DNA of 13,141 nucleotides from an uncultured Collinsella sp. (GCA_902464645.1 CABQKL010000057.1:1-13141); one strand, 5' to 3'. Shown: positions 7,705-13,141, numbered from the stretch's first letter. Notes: generated by a model not told the origin, from the sequence alone. Translations and numbers: made by a program.

Positions 7705-7788
7705 TATAATGGCGGCAACGCGACACATATATAAGTAAGGAGATCGCGTATGAACGGCTATTCGTTTTTCGCGCCGACCATGACTTAG
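7705..7788 (+). pseudogene. Promoter, ribosome site and 12-codon stump, possibly of an iron-containing alcohol dehydrogenase
   Basis: A perfect TATAAT lies at 7705-7710 (with a poor -35), then AAGGAG at 7737-7742 and ATG at 7750. The reading frame gives M-N-G-Y-S-F-F-A-P-T-M-T and stops at 7786-7788. Iron-containing alcohol dehydrogenases often begin M-N-x-[FY]-x-F-x-x-P-T followed by a hydrophobic strand ending in F-G, so the first ten residues could be a true N-terminus. Similarity ends exactly where the GGGACAG hairpin begins: the TAG stop lies in its left arm. I infer a gene start left behind after insertion or deletion. The alternative is a functional micropeptide or leader peptide, or chance. 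Ten residues cannot settle the family. Confidence 0.35.
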
Positions 7789-7827
7789 AACCACCACAAA
7801 GGGGACAGGCACCTTTGTGGTGGTTCT
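7787..7827. repeat. GGGACAG-family hairpin, copy 2
   Basis: A perfect 16-bp inverted repeat, AGAACCACCACAAAGG (7787-7802) with its complement at 7812-7827, surrounds the 9-base loop GGACAGGCA. It is the best-formed of three hairpins in the window that share the core but have different arms. There is no T run after it on either strand, so it does not look like a normal terminator. Confidence 0.75.
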
Positions 7828-7858
7828 TGCAGATGTGGCGGCCTGCCTCTCTGTTTTG

Positions 7859-7913
7859 TCTCAATCTGTAACAGGTAGACGAGGAAATGGGTTCTAGCTG
7901 TTACAGATCGAGA
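7859..7913. repeat. 55-base imperfect palindrome, unit 1 of an 80-base tandem pair
   Basis: Arms 7859-7879 and 7893-7913 are 21 bases each and complementary at 19 positions; the loop is CGAGGAAATGGGT. The arms carry ATCTGTAACA and its complement TGTTACAGAT. Unit 2 lies exactly 80 bases downstream with the same arm and loop lengths. The 25-base spacer between units is not palindromic. Confidence 0.85.
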
Positions 7914-7938
7914 TTATCTCTTCAGGGGGATTCGAATG

Positions 7939-7993
7939 TCTCGATCTGTAACATCTGGACGAGGATTTGTCCTCTAGATGTTACAGATTGAGA
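7939..7993. repeat. 55-base imperfect palindrome, unit 2 of an 80-base tandem pair
   Basis: Arms 7939-7959 and 7973-7993 match at 19 of 21 positions, with loop CGAGGATTTGTCC; GAGGA/TCCTC can extend the stem inward. Compared with unit 1, arm position 16 changes from a G-C to a T-A pair, so both sides changed together. That shows the palindrome itself is maintained or copied as a structure. It ends 21 bases before the terminator of the DXS-like gene. Confidence 0.85.
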
Positions 7994-8014
7994 TAATCGC
8001 GCCGCGAAAATAAA

Positions 8015-8047
8015 AACCTCCGCAGGGGTGCTTCCCTTGCGGAGGTT
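8015..8047 (-). terminator. Intrinsic terminator of the DXS-like gene
   Basis: A stem of 10 perfect pairs (AACCTCCGCA, 8015-8024, with 8038-8047) extends to 14 with one irregular pair around a 5-base loop. In minus-strand RNA it is followed by UUU-A-UUUU, a classic terminator. It starts 3 bases past the TAA stop at 8050-8052. Confidence 0.85.
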
Positions 8048-8049
8048 AT

Positions 8050-9831
8050 TTACTCGTTGAGTAGTCTCACGGCTTCGGCGGCCATGTTCTCGACCGTCAT
8101 GCCATTCTGCGCGAGCAGCTCGTTGGGGTCGTAGCGGTCGGGGAAGCCCTTGGCGATGCCGAAGGTGCGCGTGCGCACAGGCGTGCAGGCCAAGTAGCAC
8201 GCGACACGCTCGCCCCACCCACCGTCCAAGATGCCGTCCTCGAGGGTGACGACAACGCGATGCTCGGTGGCAAGGCTGTCGAGAAACTTGCGGTCAAGCT
8301 CGGTTGCAAAGCGCGGGTTGACGAGCGTGGCCTCGATGCCGTACTCGGCAGCCAAGCGGTTTGCCACGCGCTCACCCAGTTCAAAGAAGTCGCCAAGCGC
8401 AAGCACGGCTACATCGCGGCCCTGACGCGCGACGTTGTAGCGCACGACGCTGTAATCGGCGCCCTCGGCGGGCGCCAGATCGGGGCGGCTTACCAGGCCG
8501 ATGCCCGGTACGCGGATTGCCACGGGATGCTCGCGGTGGTCGAGCGACCAGCTCAGCATGGACAGGTATTCTTCCATGCAGGCCGGTGCCAGGTAGCGCA
8601 TGTTGGGAAGTCCGCCCAGCATGGAAATATCAAAGAACGAGAGGTGCGTCTCGGACGTTGTGCCAAAGACCGAAGCGCCAAACACCAGGATGGTTGCGGG
8701 GGCGTCGTTGAGGCACAGGTCGTGCCACAGTTCATCGTAGGCGCGCTGCAAAAACGTGCCGTATGCGCCAAAGACCGGCTTGGCGCCGGCGCTGGCGAGC
8801 GCGGTGGCAAAGGTGACGGCGTGTTCTTCGGCAATGCCCACGTCGACAAACTGCTTGCCTGCCGCGGCGCGAAGCTCGGGCGTAAAGCCCATGATATAGG
8901 GCGTGGCAGCCGTGATAGCGACAACCTGCGAGTCGTTCGCGATAGCGGCGTTGAGTGCCTCGCTCGTAATATCGGCATAGGTGCGCGGTGCGGGCTCGCT
9001 CGGGTGGCCCGGGCAAAGTTTGCGACCGGTTGCCATATCGAAGGGCCCCACATGATGCCAGTGCTCGGGGTCGCTCTGGGCTGGCTCAAAGCCCTTGCCC
9101 TTGGCGGTGGAGACGTGCAGCACGATGGGATGATCGATATCGCGCAGCTCCTGCAGCGTATCGACCAGCGCTTGGACATCGTTACCGGCGTCCAGGTAGC
9201 GATAGTCGAGCCCCAGCGCGCGGAAAACGTTGCGCTCGCAGGTGCCGTTGCTGGCGCGCAGCTCGGCCAGATTGCGATACAGGCCACCGTGGTTTTCGGC
9301 AATGGACTGGTCGTTATCGTTGACGATAATGATCAAGTTACTGTCGAGATCGGCGGCATTGTTAAAGCCCTCAAACGCCAGACCGCCCGAAAGCGAGCCG
9401 TCGCCAATAACGGTAATGACGTTATACGTGTCACCCGCCAGGTCGCGCGCGTGGGCAAGACCGCAGCCCAAGCTCACCGAGGTCGAGGTGTGACCCATGG
9501 CAAACAGGTCATGCTCGGACTCGTCGGGATTGGCAAAGCCAGAGGCCTCGCCATAACGCTCCGGATCGATATAGGTGTACGCGCGCCCGGTCAGCGCCTT
9601 GTGGGCGTAGGTCTGGTGCGAAACGTCAAAGACAAGCTTGTCGATGGGGGAGTTAAACACGCGATGGAGTGCGACCGTGAGTTCAACGACGCCTAGGTTG
9701 GGGGCAACGTGTCCGCCGACAGCGGCGGAGCTTTCGAGGATGGCGTGGCGAATCTCGCCGCAGAGCTGCGGGAGCTCGGCGCGATTAAGAGCCTTGACGT
9801 CCTCGGGCGTTGTCGTTTGCGTAAGCAGCAT
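8050..9831 (-). CDS. 1-deoxy-D-xylulose-5-phosphate synthase-like enzyme (short, atypical clade)
   Basis: The 593-residue thiamine-diphosphate enzyme has the transketolase-type order of DXS: His41 in G-G-H-V-A-P-N-L-G, H-Q-T-Y-A-H-K (72-78), cofactor motif G-D-G-S-L-S-G-G (143-150) with V-N-D-N-D (170-174), catalytic Glu335 in I-A-E-E-H-A-V-T (333-340), Y-G-T-F-L-Q-R-A-Y-D (357-366), and a C-terminal domain from about 460. Canonical DXS (about 620 residues) makes DXP from pyruvate and glyceraldehyde 3-phosphate for isoprenoids, thiamine and pyridoxal. Here the usual D-R-A-G, G-A-D-G-x-T-H and Y-P-R-G segments read F-G-A-S (384-387), G-T-T-S-E-T-H (390-396) and R-V-P-G (440-443), as in a shorter clade I recall from Firmicutes. 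The reaction is therefore less certain than the fold. The ribosome site (GGAG, 12 bases upstream) is weak. It has no operon partner and a strong terminator. Confidence 0.85.
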   Translation of the reverse strand: MLLTQTTTPEDVKALNRAELPQLCGEIRHAILESSAAVGGHVAPNLGVVELTVALHRVFNSPIDKLVFDVSHQTYAHKALTGRAYTYIDPERYGEASGFANPDESEHDLFAMGHTSTSVSLGCGLAHARDLAGDTYNVITVIGDGSLSGGLAFEGFNNAADLDSNLIIIVNDNDQSIAENHGGLYRNLAELRASNGTCERNVFRALGLDYRYLDAGNDVQALVDTLQELRDIDHPIVLHVSTAKGKGFEPAQSDPEHWHHVGPFDMATGRKLCPGHPSEPAPRTYADITSEALNAAIANDSQVVAITAATPYIMGFTPELRAAAGKQFVDVGIAEEHAVTFATALASAGAKPVFGAYGTFLQRAYDELWHDLCLNDAPATILVFGASVFGTTSETHLSFFDISMLGGLPNMRYLAPACMEEYLSMLSWSLDHREHPVAIRVPGIGLVSRPDLAPAEGADYSVVRYNVARQGRDVAVLALGDFFELGERVANRLAAEYGIEATLVNPRFATELDRKFLDSLATEHRVVVTLEDGILDGGWGERVACYLACTPVRTRTFGIAKGFPDRYDPNELLAQNGMTVENMAAEAVRLLNE

Positions 9832-9856
9832 CGTTGTGGGTTACTCCATGCGAATC

Positions 9857-9881
9857 GAGCGCCGGCGCTCCCTCGGCCGGC
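9857..9881. repeat. Overlapping GC-rich palindromes in the DXS-like gene leader
   Basis: GAGCGCCGGCGCTC (9857-9870) is a perfect 14-base palindrome, and GCCGGC occurs at both 9861-9866 and 9876-9881, so alternative hairpins can form. It lies 26 bases upstream of the 9831 start, in the likely minus-strand leader. A role as operator or leader structure is possible but unproven. I saw no convincing promoter for this gene. Confidence 0.45.
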
Positions 9882-9955
9882 ACAATTGCACAGAACAGTC
9901 TCGCACATTTTGGCGTTTGATATGTGACGGCGGCGCGGTAATTCGCCAACTGGCG

Positions 9956-9973
9956 GGGCAAAACGTTTTGTCC
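9956..9973. promoter_or_regulatory. Operator-like palindrome in the divergent intergenic region
   Basis: CAAAACGTTTTG (9959-9970) is a perfect 12-base palindrome, and GG/CC pairs at 9956-9957 and 9972-9973 extend it. The AACGTT core with a central CG is typical of LacI/GalR-family operators. It lies between the DXS-like gene (minus) and the HD-domain gene (plus), 90 bases before the latter. The regulator is unknown. Confidence 0.4.
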
Positions 9974-10062
9974 GATGCCATACTGGTAGATTCGATGATG
10001 ATGATTTTATTCAATGCGTGCAGGCCGTGGCTTGCCGCCGTGAGCCGCTGGAAGGAGGCAGC

Positions 10063-10620
10063 ATGTCTGATGCCGTTCGTGCCGAGAAAATCGCGCACGA
10101 GGTCGACTATGCCGCCCACCAGCTGGCCCAGGCGGGCCGCTTGGACCTGACGCACGAGTTTATCCAGCATGGCGACGTGACGGTCTATGCACATGTGACT
10201 TCGGTAGCGCGGGCGAGCCTGTCCTTTGCCGAGCGCTTGGGCCGTGCTGGCATTTCGGTCGACCGTGCATCGCTGTTGCGCGGAGCCTTGTTACACGATT
10301 ACTTTCTCTACGATTGGCATGACCCCGATCCGAGCCATCGACTGCACGGATTTCGGCATCCATTTTTTGCCCTGGCACGTGCCGAAGAGGATTTTGAGCT
10401 GACGCCGCGCGAACGGAATATTATCGCGCGACATATGTTTCCGCTGGTGCCAGTGCCGCCGACGTGTCGCGAGGCATGGATTGTGTGCCTGGCAGATAAA
10501 TGGTGCGCGCTGCGCGAGACGGTCGCCGGCCGTCTGCCGCGCAAAGACGGCGTGAACGATTTGAACGAGGGCTCGAGTGACGGCTCGAGTAAAGCATCGA
10601 GCGAAAAGAGGAGAGGGTAG
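10063..10620 (+). CDS. HD-domain phosphohydrolase-like protein
   Basis: The 185-residue protein has an HD-superfamily layout: His44 in Y-A-H-V-T, the H-D pair at 78-79 in A-L-L-H-D-Y, H-G-F-R-H-P (95-100), I-A-R-H-M (121-125) and A-D-K (144-146) as the distal metal ligand. A Ser/Lys-rich tail (170-185) follows. Such proteins hydrolyse nucleotides or other phosphates; the substrate is not evident. The start at 10063 is chosen because GAAGGAGG (10051-10058) directly precedes it. An upstream in-frame GTG at 10018 would place this ribosome site inside the gene. The next gene starts 3 bases after the stop, so the pair is probably one operon. Confidence 0.85.
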   Translation: MSDAVRAEKIAHEVDYAAHQLAQAGRLDLTHEFIQHGDVTVYAHVTSVARASLSFAERLGRAGISVDRASLLRGALLHDYFLYDWHDPDPSHRLHGFRHPFFALARAEEDFELTPRERNIIARHMFPLVPVPPTCREAWIVCLADKWCALRETVAGRLPRKDGVNDLNEGSSDGSSKASSEKRRG

Positions 10621-10623
10621 ACG

Positions 10624-11643
10624 GTGGAAACCGCGATTGATATGGCGTTTGGCGGCGCGACGCTTGCCGCCTGTCCACTCTCGGCACTGGTGCTCTCGTT
10701 TGCCTTTTACGGGTTTTGCGGCTGGGCATGGGAGTCGACAGTATGCGCCATGCTTAACCAAGGACGCTTCGCCAACAGCGGATTCTTGCTGGGGCCGTGT
10801 TGTCCTATCTATGGTGTGGGCGGCATAGCCTGCTGGCTTTTGCTGCGCGGGATTCCGGATACCTCGGGCCAGTTCGTCGCGGCGGCGCTTGTATGCAGCG
10901 TAATCGAGTACAGCGTGGGCCTTCTATTGGAAAAGACAACAGGTGCGCGCTTTTGGGATTACTCGCACCTGCCGTTTAATTTGCATGGACGCATCTGTCT
11001 GTACTGGGCCTGCGCGTTTGGCCTGGGTGCGCTGTGCGTTTGCCGTTTAGTGGAGCCGGCATTGCTGGGACTGCTCGGCCATCTGCCGGTGCTGATTGTG
11101 CGGCTGGCGGCCTTTATCGTCGCGGTCGCGATGATGGTCGATGCGGTGTGCTCTTTGGCCAGCTGGCGCCGTTTGTCCGATCAGCTGGAGCGTGTGCGCG
11201 CCGACCTTGCCGACCGCATCAACGAGTCGCTTGCCGACGCGTCTGACTCCATGCTCGAACGTATTCCCGATTCGGCGATCGACTCGGTGGCGCAGACGCA
11301 TATCCGCAGCCGTGCCGTTAACGCGTGGCTGGCCGAGCTGGGCGACGCAACGCTCGATGCCCTGCGTGAGAAGGCTTCGATGCCGACGTTTATCTCGGAC
11401 GGCGCTCATGGCCTGGCGCTTGCCGCCCGCCGCGTGGCCGATGCCGCGCCGAGCGTGCCCCATCCATCGCTCGCCCGTCTCCGTGCCGGCAGGCGCGCGA
11501 ACCGTCCGGTGCCGAGTGTGTCGCTCAGTCGTCGCGACCTGCGCTTCTTCAATGCCTTCCCGCGCTTGCGCATCAACCGCTACGAGGGTGTCATTCGAGC
11601 AACTAATCTTCGCGACCGCGCTCACGAGCTGTTTCGGCGCTAG
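10624..11643 (+). CDS. CmpB-family integral membrane protein (putative ABC transporter type IV)
   Basis: The 339-residue protein starts with GTG; AGGAG lies 10 bases upstream, inside the end of the HD-domain gene. The N-terminal half matches the CmpB family (formerly DUF1113): F-Y-G-F-C-G-W-A-W-E (28-37), N-S-G-F-L-L-G-P-C-C-P-I-Y-G (51-64), E-Y-S-V-G-L-L-L-E (95-103) and F-W-D-Y-S (110-114). About five hydrophobic segments occur near 17-35, 62-76, 84-102, 124-141 and 152-176. Residues 180-339 form a charged cytoplasmic tail with helical, possibly coiled-coil character (181-250) and a basic end. The family is named as transporter-like without an established substrate. The tight link to the HD-domain gene is the only functional hint. 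Confidence 0.85.
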   Translation: METAIDMAFGGATLAACPLSALVLSFAFYGFCGWAWESTVCAMLNQGRFANSGFLLGPCCPIYGVGGIACWLLLRGIPDTSGQFVAAALVCSVIEYSVGLLLEKTTGARFWDYSHLPFNLHGRICLYWACAFGLGALCVCRLVEPALLGLLGHLPVLIVRLAAFIVAVAMMVDAVCSLASWRRLSDQLERVRADLADRINESLADASDSMLERIPDSAIDSVAQTHIRSRAVNAWLAELGDATLDALREKASMPTFISDGAHGLALAARRVADAAPSVPHPSLARLRAGRRANRPVPSVSLSRRDLRFFNAFPRLRINRYEGVIRATNLRDRAHELFRR

Positions 11644-11725
11644 CCGGGACGGGCGCGCTCACGGCCCCCTTGCTCGCGTATTCCCGTTCGTTTCGCGCCC
11701 GTTGCTGCGCCGTTTCCAAGATTGC

Positions 11726-11815
11726 GGCGCCGTTGGAGATGGCACGATCTGGGTCGAGCCGGTCGAGGAAGCTATCCGCATCCGTACCGGCGAACACGGC
11801 CCTTCTGCGGTGTAG
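11726..11815 (+). pseudogene. Orphan C-terminus of a P-II nitrogen regulatory protein (GlnB/GlnK remnant)
   Basis: Reading from 11726 to the TAG at 11813-11815 gives G-A-V followed by GDGTIWVEPVEEAIRIRTGE and H-G-P-S-A-V. This is the characteristic C-terminal quarter of P-II proteins: the B-loop G-D-G-[KR]-[IV]-[FW] (the usual basic residue is Thr here), the beta-strand, and the R-x-R-T-G-E that binds ATP phosphates. Family members are about 112 residues; only 29 remain. Upstream in this frame (11645-11725) there is no P-II similarity, and the T-loop part is absent in all frames. No start codon or ribosome site fits. It lies 83 bases after the CmpB-family gene. I infer a decayed gene whose front was lost by deletion or rearrangement. 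Confidence 0.7.
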
Positions 11816-11833
11816 GACAATCTTTCGCCTGAC

Positions 11834-11859
11834 GGGTGCGCCTCTCTTGGGGCGCGCTC
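11834..11859 (+). terminator. Weak hairpin downstream of the P-II remnant
   Basis: GGGTGCGCC (11834-11842) pairs with GGCGCGCTC (11851-11859) with two G-U pairs around an 8-base loop. No T run follows, so terminator function is doubtful. It could be the old P-II 3' end. It overlaps the -35 region of the next promoter. Confidence 0.35.
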
Positions 11860-11874
11860 ATTCTCGTCTACAAT
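11847..11874 (+). promoter_or_regulatory. Promoter of the HAD phosphatase gene
   Basis: TACAAT (11869-11874) is a good -10 box, preceded at 16 bases by the weaker -35 TTGGGG (11847-11852). The transcript would begin near 11881, shortly before the AAGGAG ribosome site. Confidence 0.45.
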
Positions 11875-11896
11875 ATCGTGCAGACGAAGGAGAGGC

Positions 11897-12760
11897 ATGC
11901 CCATGATCAAGATGTTTGCGAGTGACTTAGACGGAACGCTGCTGAACGCCCTGCACGAGGCAGATGGGACCATCCGCCGTGCCATTCGCGAGCTGACCGA
12001 AGCTGGCCTGCATGTGGTTCCCGCGACCGGACGCTCGACGCTGCCGATCGGCGAGCATGGCTTTACGGGCCTGGCGCTTGACGCCTGCTGCTCCAATGGA
12101 TCAATCGTGCGCGACAGTCATGGCGAGGTGCTCAAAACCTGGACCATCGACCCGCAGATCACCGAGGAACTGCTCAAGGAGTTTCCGGACATTTGCTTTG
12201 ATTGCTCCACGCCCGATGGCATGTTCTCGAGCGGTTCGTTCGAGATGCACCAGGCGGGTTTTAAGAAGGACAGCCCTATCAAGCGCATCGTGATGCGCGG
12301 CATGCGCGCGCGTGGCGGGTATCACGAGGAGCAGTATTTCGATCAGTCAATCGGCGACATCCTGCGCCACGATGTGTGTAAGATCAACTGCCGCGTGACC
12401 TCGCCCGAGCTGGAGCGCGACCTTAAGGCATATTTGGCCGAGCGCTCGGACCGTGTAGTCAACGCGCCGTTTGACCCGGTGATGTTTGAGATCACGGACG
12501 CGGCGTGCAACAAGGGCGAGAGTGTGTCCTGGCTGGCGGGCTACTACGGCATTGCCGAGGACGAGGTCGCGGTCTACGGCGACGGCGGCAACGATATCGC
12601 CATGCTCAATCGTTTTCGTCACAGCTACGCGACCAAAAACGCAAGCGATGCAGCCAAGGCCGCCGCGAGCGCGACCATCGGCAGCTGCATGGTCCACGCC
12701 GTCCCCAAACACATGCTCGCCACCATGCGCAAGCAAAACTCCCGCACCGTCATCGAATAA
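11897..12760 (+). CDS. Cof-type HAD-IIB family phosphatase
   Basis: The protein (287 residues from the first ATG) has all four HAD motifs: motif I S-D-L-D-G-T (9-14; nucleophile Asp10, acid Asp12), motif II A-T-G-R (43-46), motif III Lys206 in N-K-G-E, and motif IV G-D-G-G-N-D (228-233). The large insert between motifs II and III is the type IIB cap that selects the substrate. Members dephosphorylate sugar phosphates, nucleotides or flavin precursors in the cytoplasm; specificity cannot be read here. AAGGAG (11887-11892) is 4 bases from the ATG at 11897 and 10 bases from the in-frame ATG at 11903, so the true start may be the second, giving the family-typical M-I-K-M-F-A-S-D. Its TAA stop touches the GGGACAG hairpin at 12760. 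Confidence 0.92.
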   Translation: MPMIKMFASDLDGTLLNALHEADGTIRRAIRELTEAGLHVVPATGRSTLPIGEHGFTGLALDACCSNGSIVRDSHGEVLKTWTIDPQITEELLKEFPDICFDCSTPDGMFSSGSFEMHQAGFKKDSPIKRIVMRGMRARGGYHEEQYFDQSIGDILRHDVCKINCRVTSPELERDLKAYLAERSDRVVNAPFDPVMFEITDAACNKGESVSWLAGYYGIAEDEVAVYGDGGNDIAMLNRFRHSYATKNASDAAKAAASATIGSCMVHAVPKHMLATMRKQNSRTVIE

Positions 12761-12790
12761 TGTGACAAAGGGACAGCCCCTCTGTCACAT
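12760..12790. repeat. GGGACAG-family hairpin, copy 3
   Basis: ATGTGACA (12760-12767) pairs with 12783-12790, then one A-C mismatch, then AGGG (12769-12772) with CCCT (12778-12781) around loop ACAGC. The core matches copies at 7601 and 7787, while the arms are unrelated to theirs. It begins on the last base of the phosphatase stop codon and no T run follows, so it is not an ordinary terminator, although it may stabilise the mRNA end. Confidence 0.7.
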
Positions 12791-12815
12791 CCAAAATATT
12801 GCCTTTACGTGTTGA

Positions 12816-12860
12816 TGCACACGGTGTGCAATAATACTCGCACTGTGCAATAGCGCACAG
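12816..12860. promoter_or_regulatory. Probable operator pair upstream of the TetR-family gene
   Basis: Two inverted repeats occur: TGCACAC-G-GTGTGCA (12816-12830) and CTGTGC-6-GCACAG (12843-12860). They share the half-site TGTGC, and TGTGCAATA is directly repeated 19 bases apart (12825-12833, 12844-12852). A TTGATG at 12812-12817 overlaps the first palindrome and may be the -35. The -10 is unclear. This fits autoregulation by the adjacent TetR-type repressor, which is inferred. Confidence 0.5.
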
Positions 12861-12881
12861 GCTGAGTAACAAGGAGGACGC

Positions 12882-13141
12882 TTGTCCCAGCTCGAGAAAT
12901 GCGATCGCCGGTCCCTTCGCTCGCAGCGTGCCCTTCGCCAGGCGCTTGCCAGCGAGCTTGCCGAAAGCGGCGACCTTTCGCGCATTAATGTCGCGTCGCT
13001 CACCGAGCGTGCCGGCCTTACGCGCCGCACGTTCTATTCGCACTACCGCGATATTCCCGACTTTATCAATCAAATCGAGGATGGCTTGCTGGCCGAGATC
13101 CGTGAGCGCATTGAGCTCATCACCGCAGCTCAGCTGCCCGA
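12882..13141 (+). CDS. TetR/AcrR-family transcriptional regulator, 5' part (runs off window)
   Basis: Translation from TTG at 12882 stays open to the window end (86 residues). AAGGAGG (12871-12877), a near-perfect ribosome site, lies 4 bases upstream, and no in-frame ATG or GTG is close by, so a TTG start is supported. The helix-turn-helix is at about 34-56: I-N-V-A-S-L-T-E-R-A-G-L-T-R-R-T-F-Y-S-H-Y (35-55), with the F-Y-x-H-Y ending that typifies TetR proteins. The ligand-binding domain lies outside the window. Two inverted repeats immediately upstream probably bind it. Regulated neighbours are likely to the right, beyond the window. Confidence 0.85.
   Translation, partial: MSQLEKCDRRSLRSQRALRQALASELAESGDLSRINVASLTERAGLTRRTFYSHYRDIPDFINQIEDGLLAEIRERIELITAAQLP

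Noticed and set aside
7598..7864. An 88-codon minus-strand frame through the repeat interval
   Set aside because: It reads through two GGGACAG hairpins and the gene stump and ends in repeat sequence. It is most likely a spurious frame.
7859..7993. CRISPR-like array
   Set aside because: There are only two units, each itself a palindrome of 55 bases, with one 25-base spacer and no cas genes. The pattern does not fit repeats and spacers.
8260..9696. A 478-codon open frame on the plus strand opposite the DXS-like gene
   Set aside because: It is antisense to a gene with clear catalytic motifs. Long antisense frames are common in GC-rich DNA, and its translation shows no recognisable domain.
10018..10062. 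Upstream GTG start for the HD-domain gene
   Set aside because: The strong GAAGGAGG site at 10051-10058 immediately before ATG 10063 shows the later start, and the extra 15 residues have no family support.
9841..10194. A 117-codon minus-strand frame upstream of the DXS-like gene
   Set aside because: It covers the divergent intergenic region and the start of the HD-domain gene on the other strand, has no family resemblance, and would occupy the DXS-like leader.
11603..11797. A 64-codon minus-strand frame over the end of the CmpB-family gene and the P-II remnant
   Set aside because: It has plausible composition and a weak ribosome-like site, but it is antisense to the convincing P-II tail, which explains the codon-like pattern. 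Its start would be GTG.

Overview
The window looks like chromosomal DNA of a GC-rich gut actinobacterium of the Coriobacteriia, with Collinsella the best guess. That call rests on codon and GC style, the short DXS-like protein, the GluB-type transporter and the kind of dispersed palindromes present. No marker gene proves it.

Layout on the plus strand from the left: the 3' part of an alpha/beta hydrolase (1-616); a promoter; then a two-gene signalling unit, a Cys-rich N-terminus/GGDEF/REC/HD-GYP protein (828-2708) followed by a stand-alone Hpt protein (2733-3089). A strong hairpin (3133-3173) separates this unit from a converging minus-strand operon. That operon reads from its promoter at 7524-7553: glutamate-type binding lipoprotein (6485-7480), a hairpin attenuator (6371-6396), two membrane permeases (5687-6346 and 4857-5690, overlapping by ATGA), the ATPase (4056-4820) and a peptidase C26 glutamine-amidotransferase-like hydrolase (3195-4004). 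It probably imports glutamate or a gamma-glutamyl compound and processes it in the cytoplasm.

The 7554-8049 interval has no intact gene and is the most unusual part. It holds two members of a GGGACAG-centred hairpin family (a third is at 12760-12790), a promoter, ribosome site and 12-codon stump that resembles the start of an iron-containing alcohol dehydrogenase, and two 55-base palindromes repeated with an exact 80-base period. Next comes a minus-strand DXS-like thiamine-diphosphate enzyme (8050-9831) with a strong terminator and several substitutions at positions expected to bind substrate.

Divergent from it on the plus strand are an HD-domain protein (10063-10620) and a CmpB-family membrane protein (10624-11643), 3 bases apart. 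They are followed by an orphan C-terminus of a P-II nitrogen regulator (11726-11815), a Cof-type HAD phosphatase (11897-12760), and the start of a TetR-family regulator with a TTG start (12882 to the window end) preceded by operator-like inverted repeats.

The ordinary genes are well supported. The novelty lies in the palindromic repeats, the two gene remnants and the atypical domain and active-site features of the signalling protein and the DXS-like enzyme.
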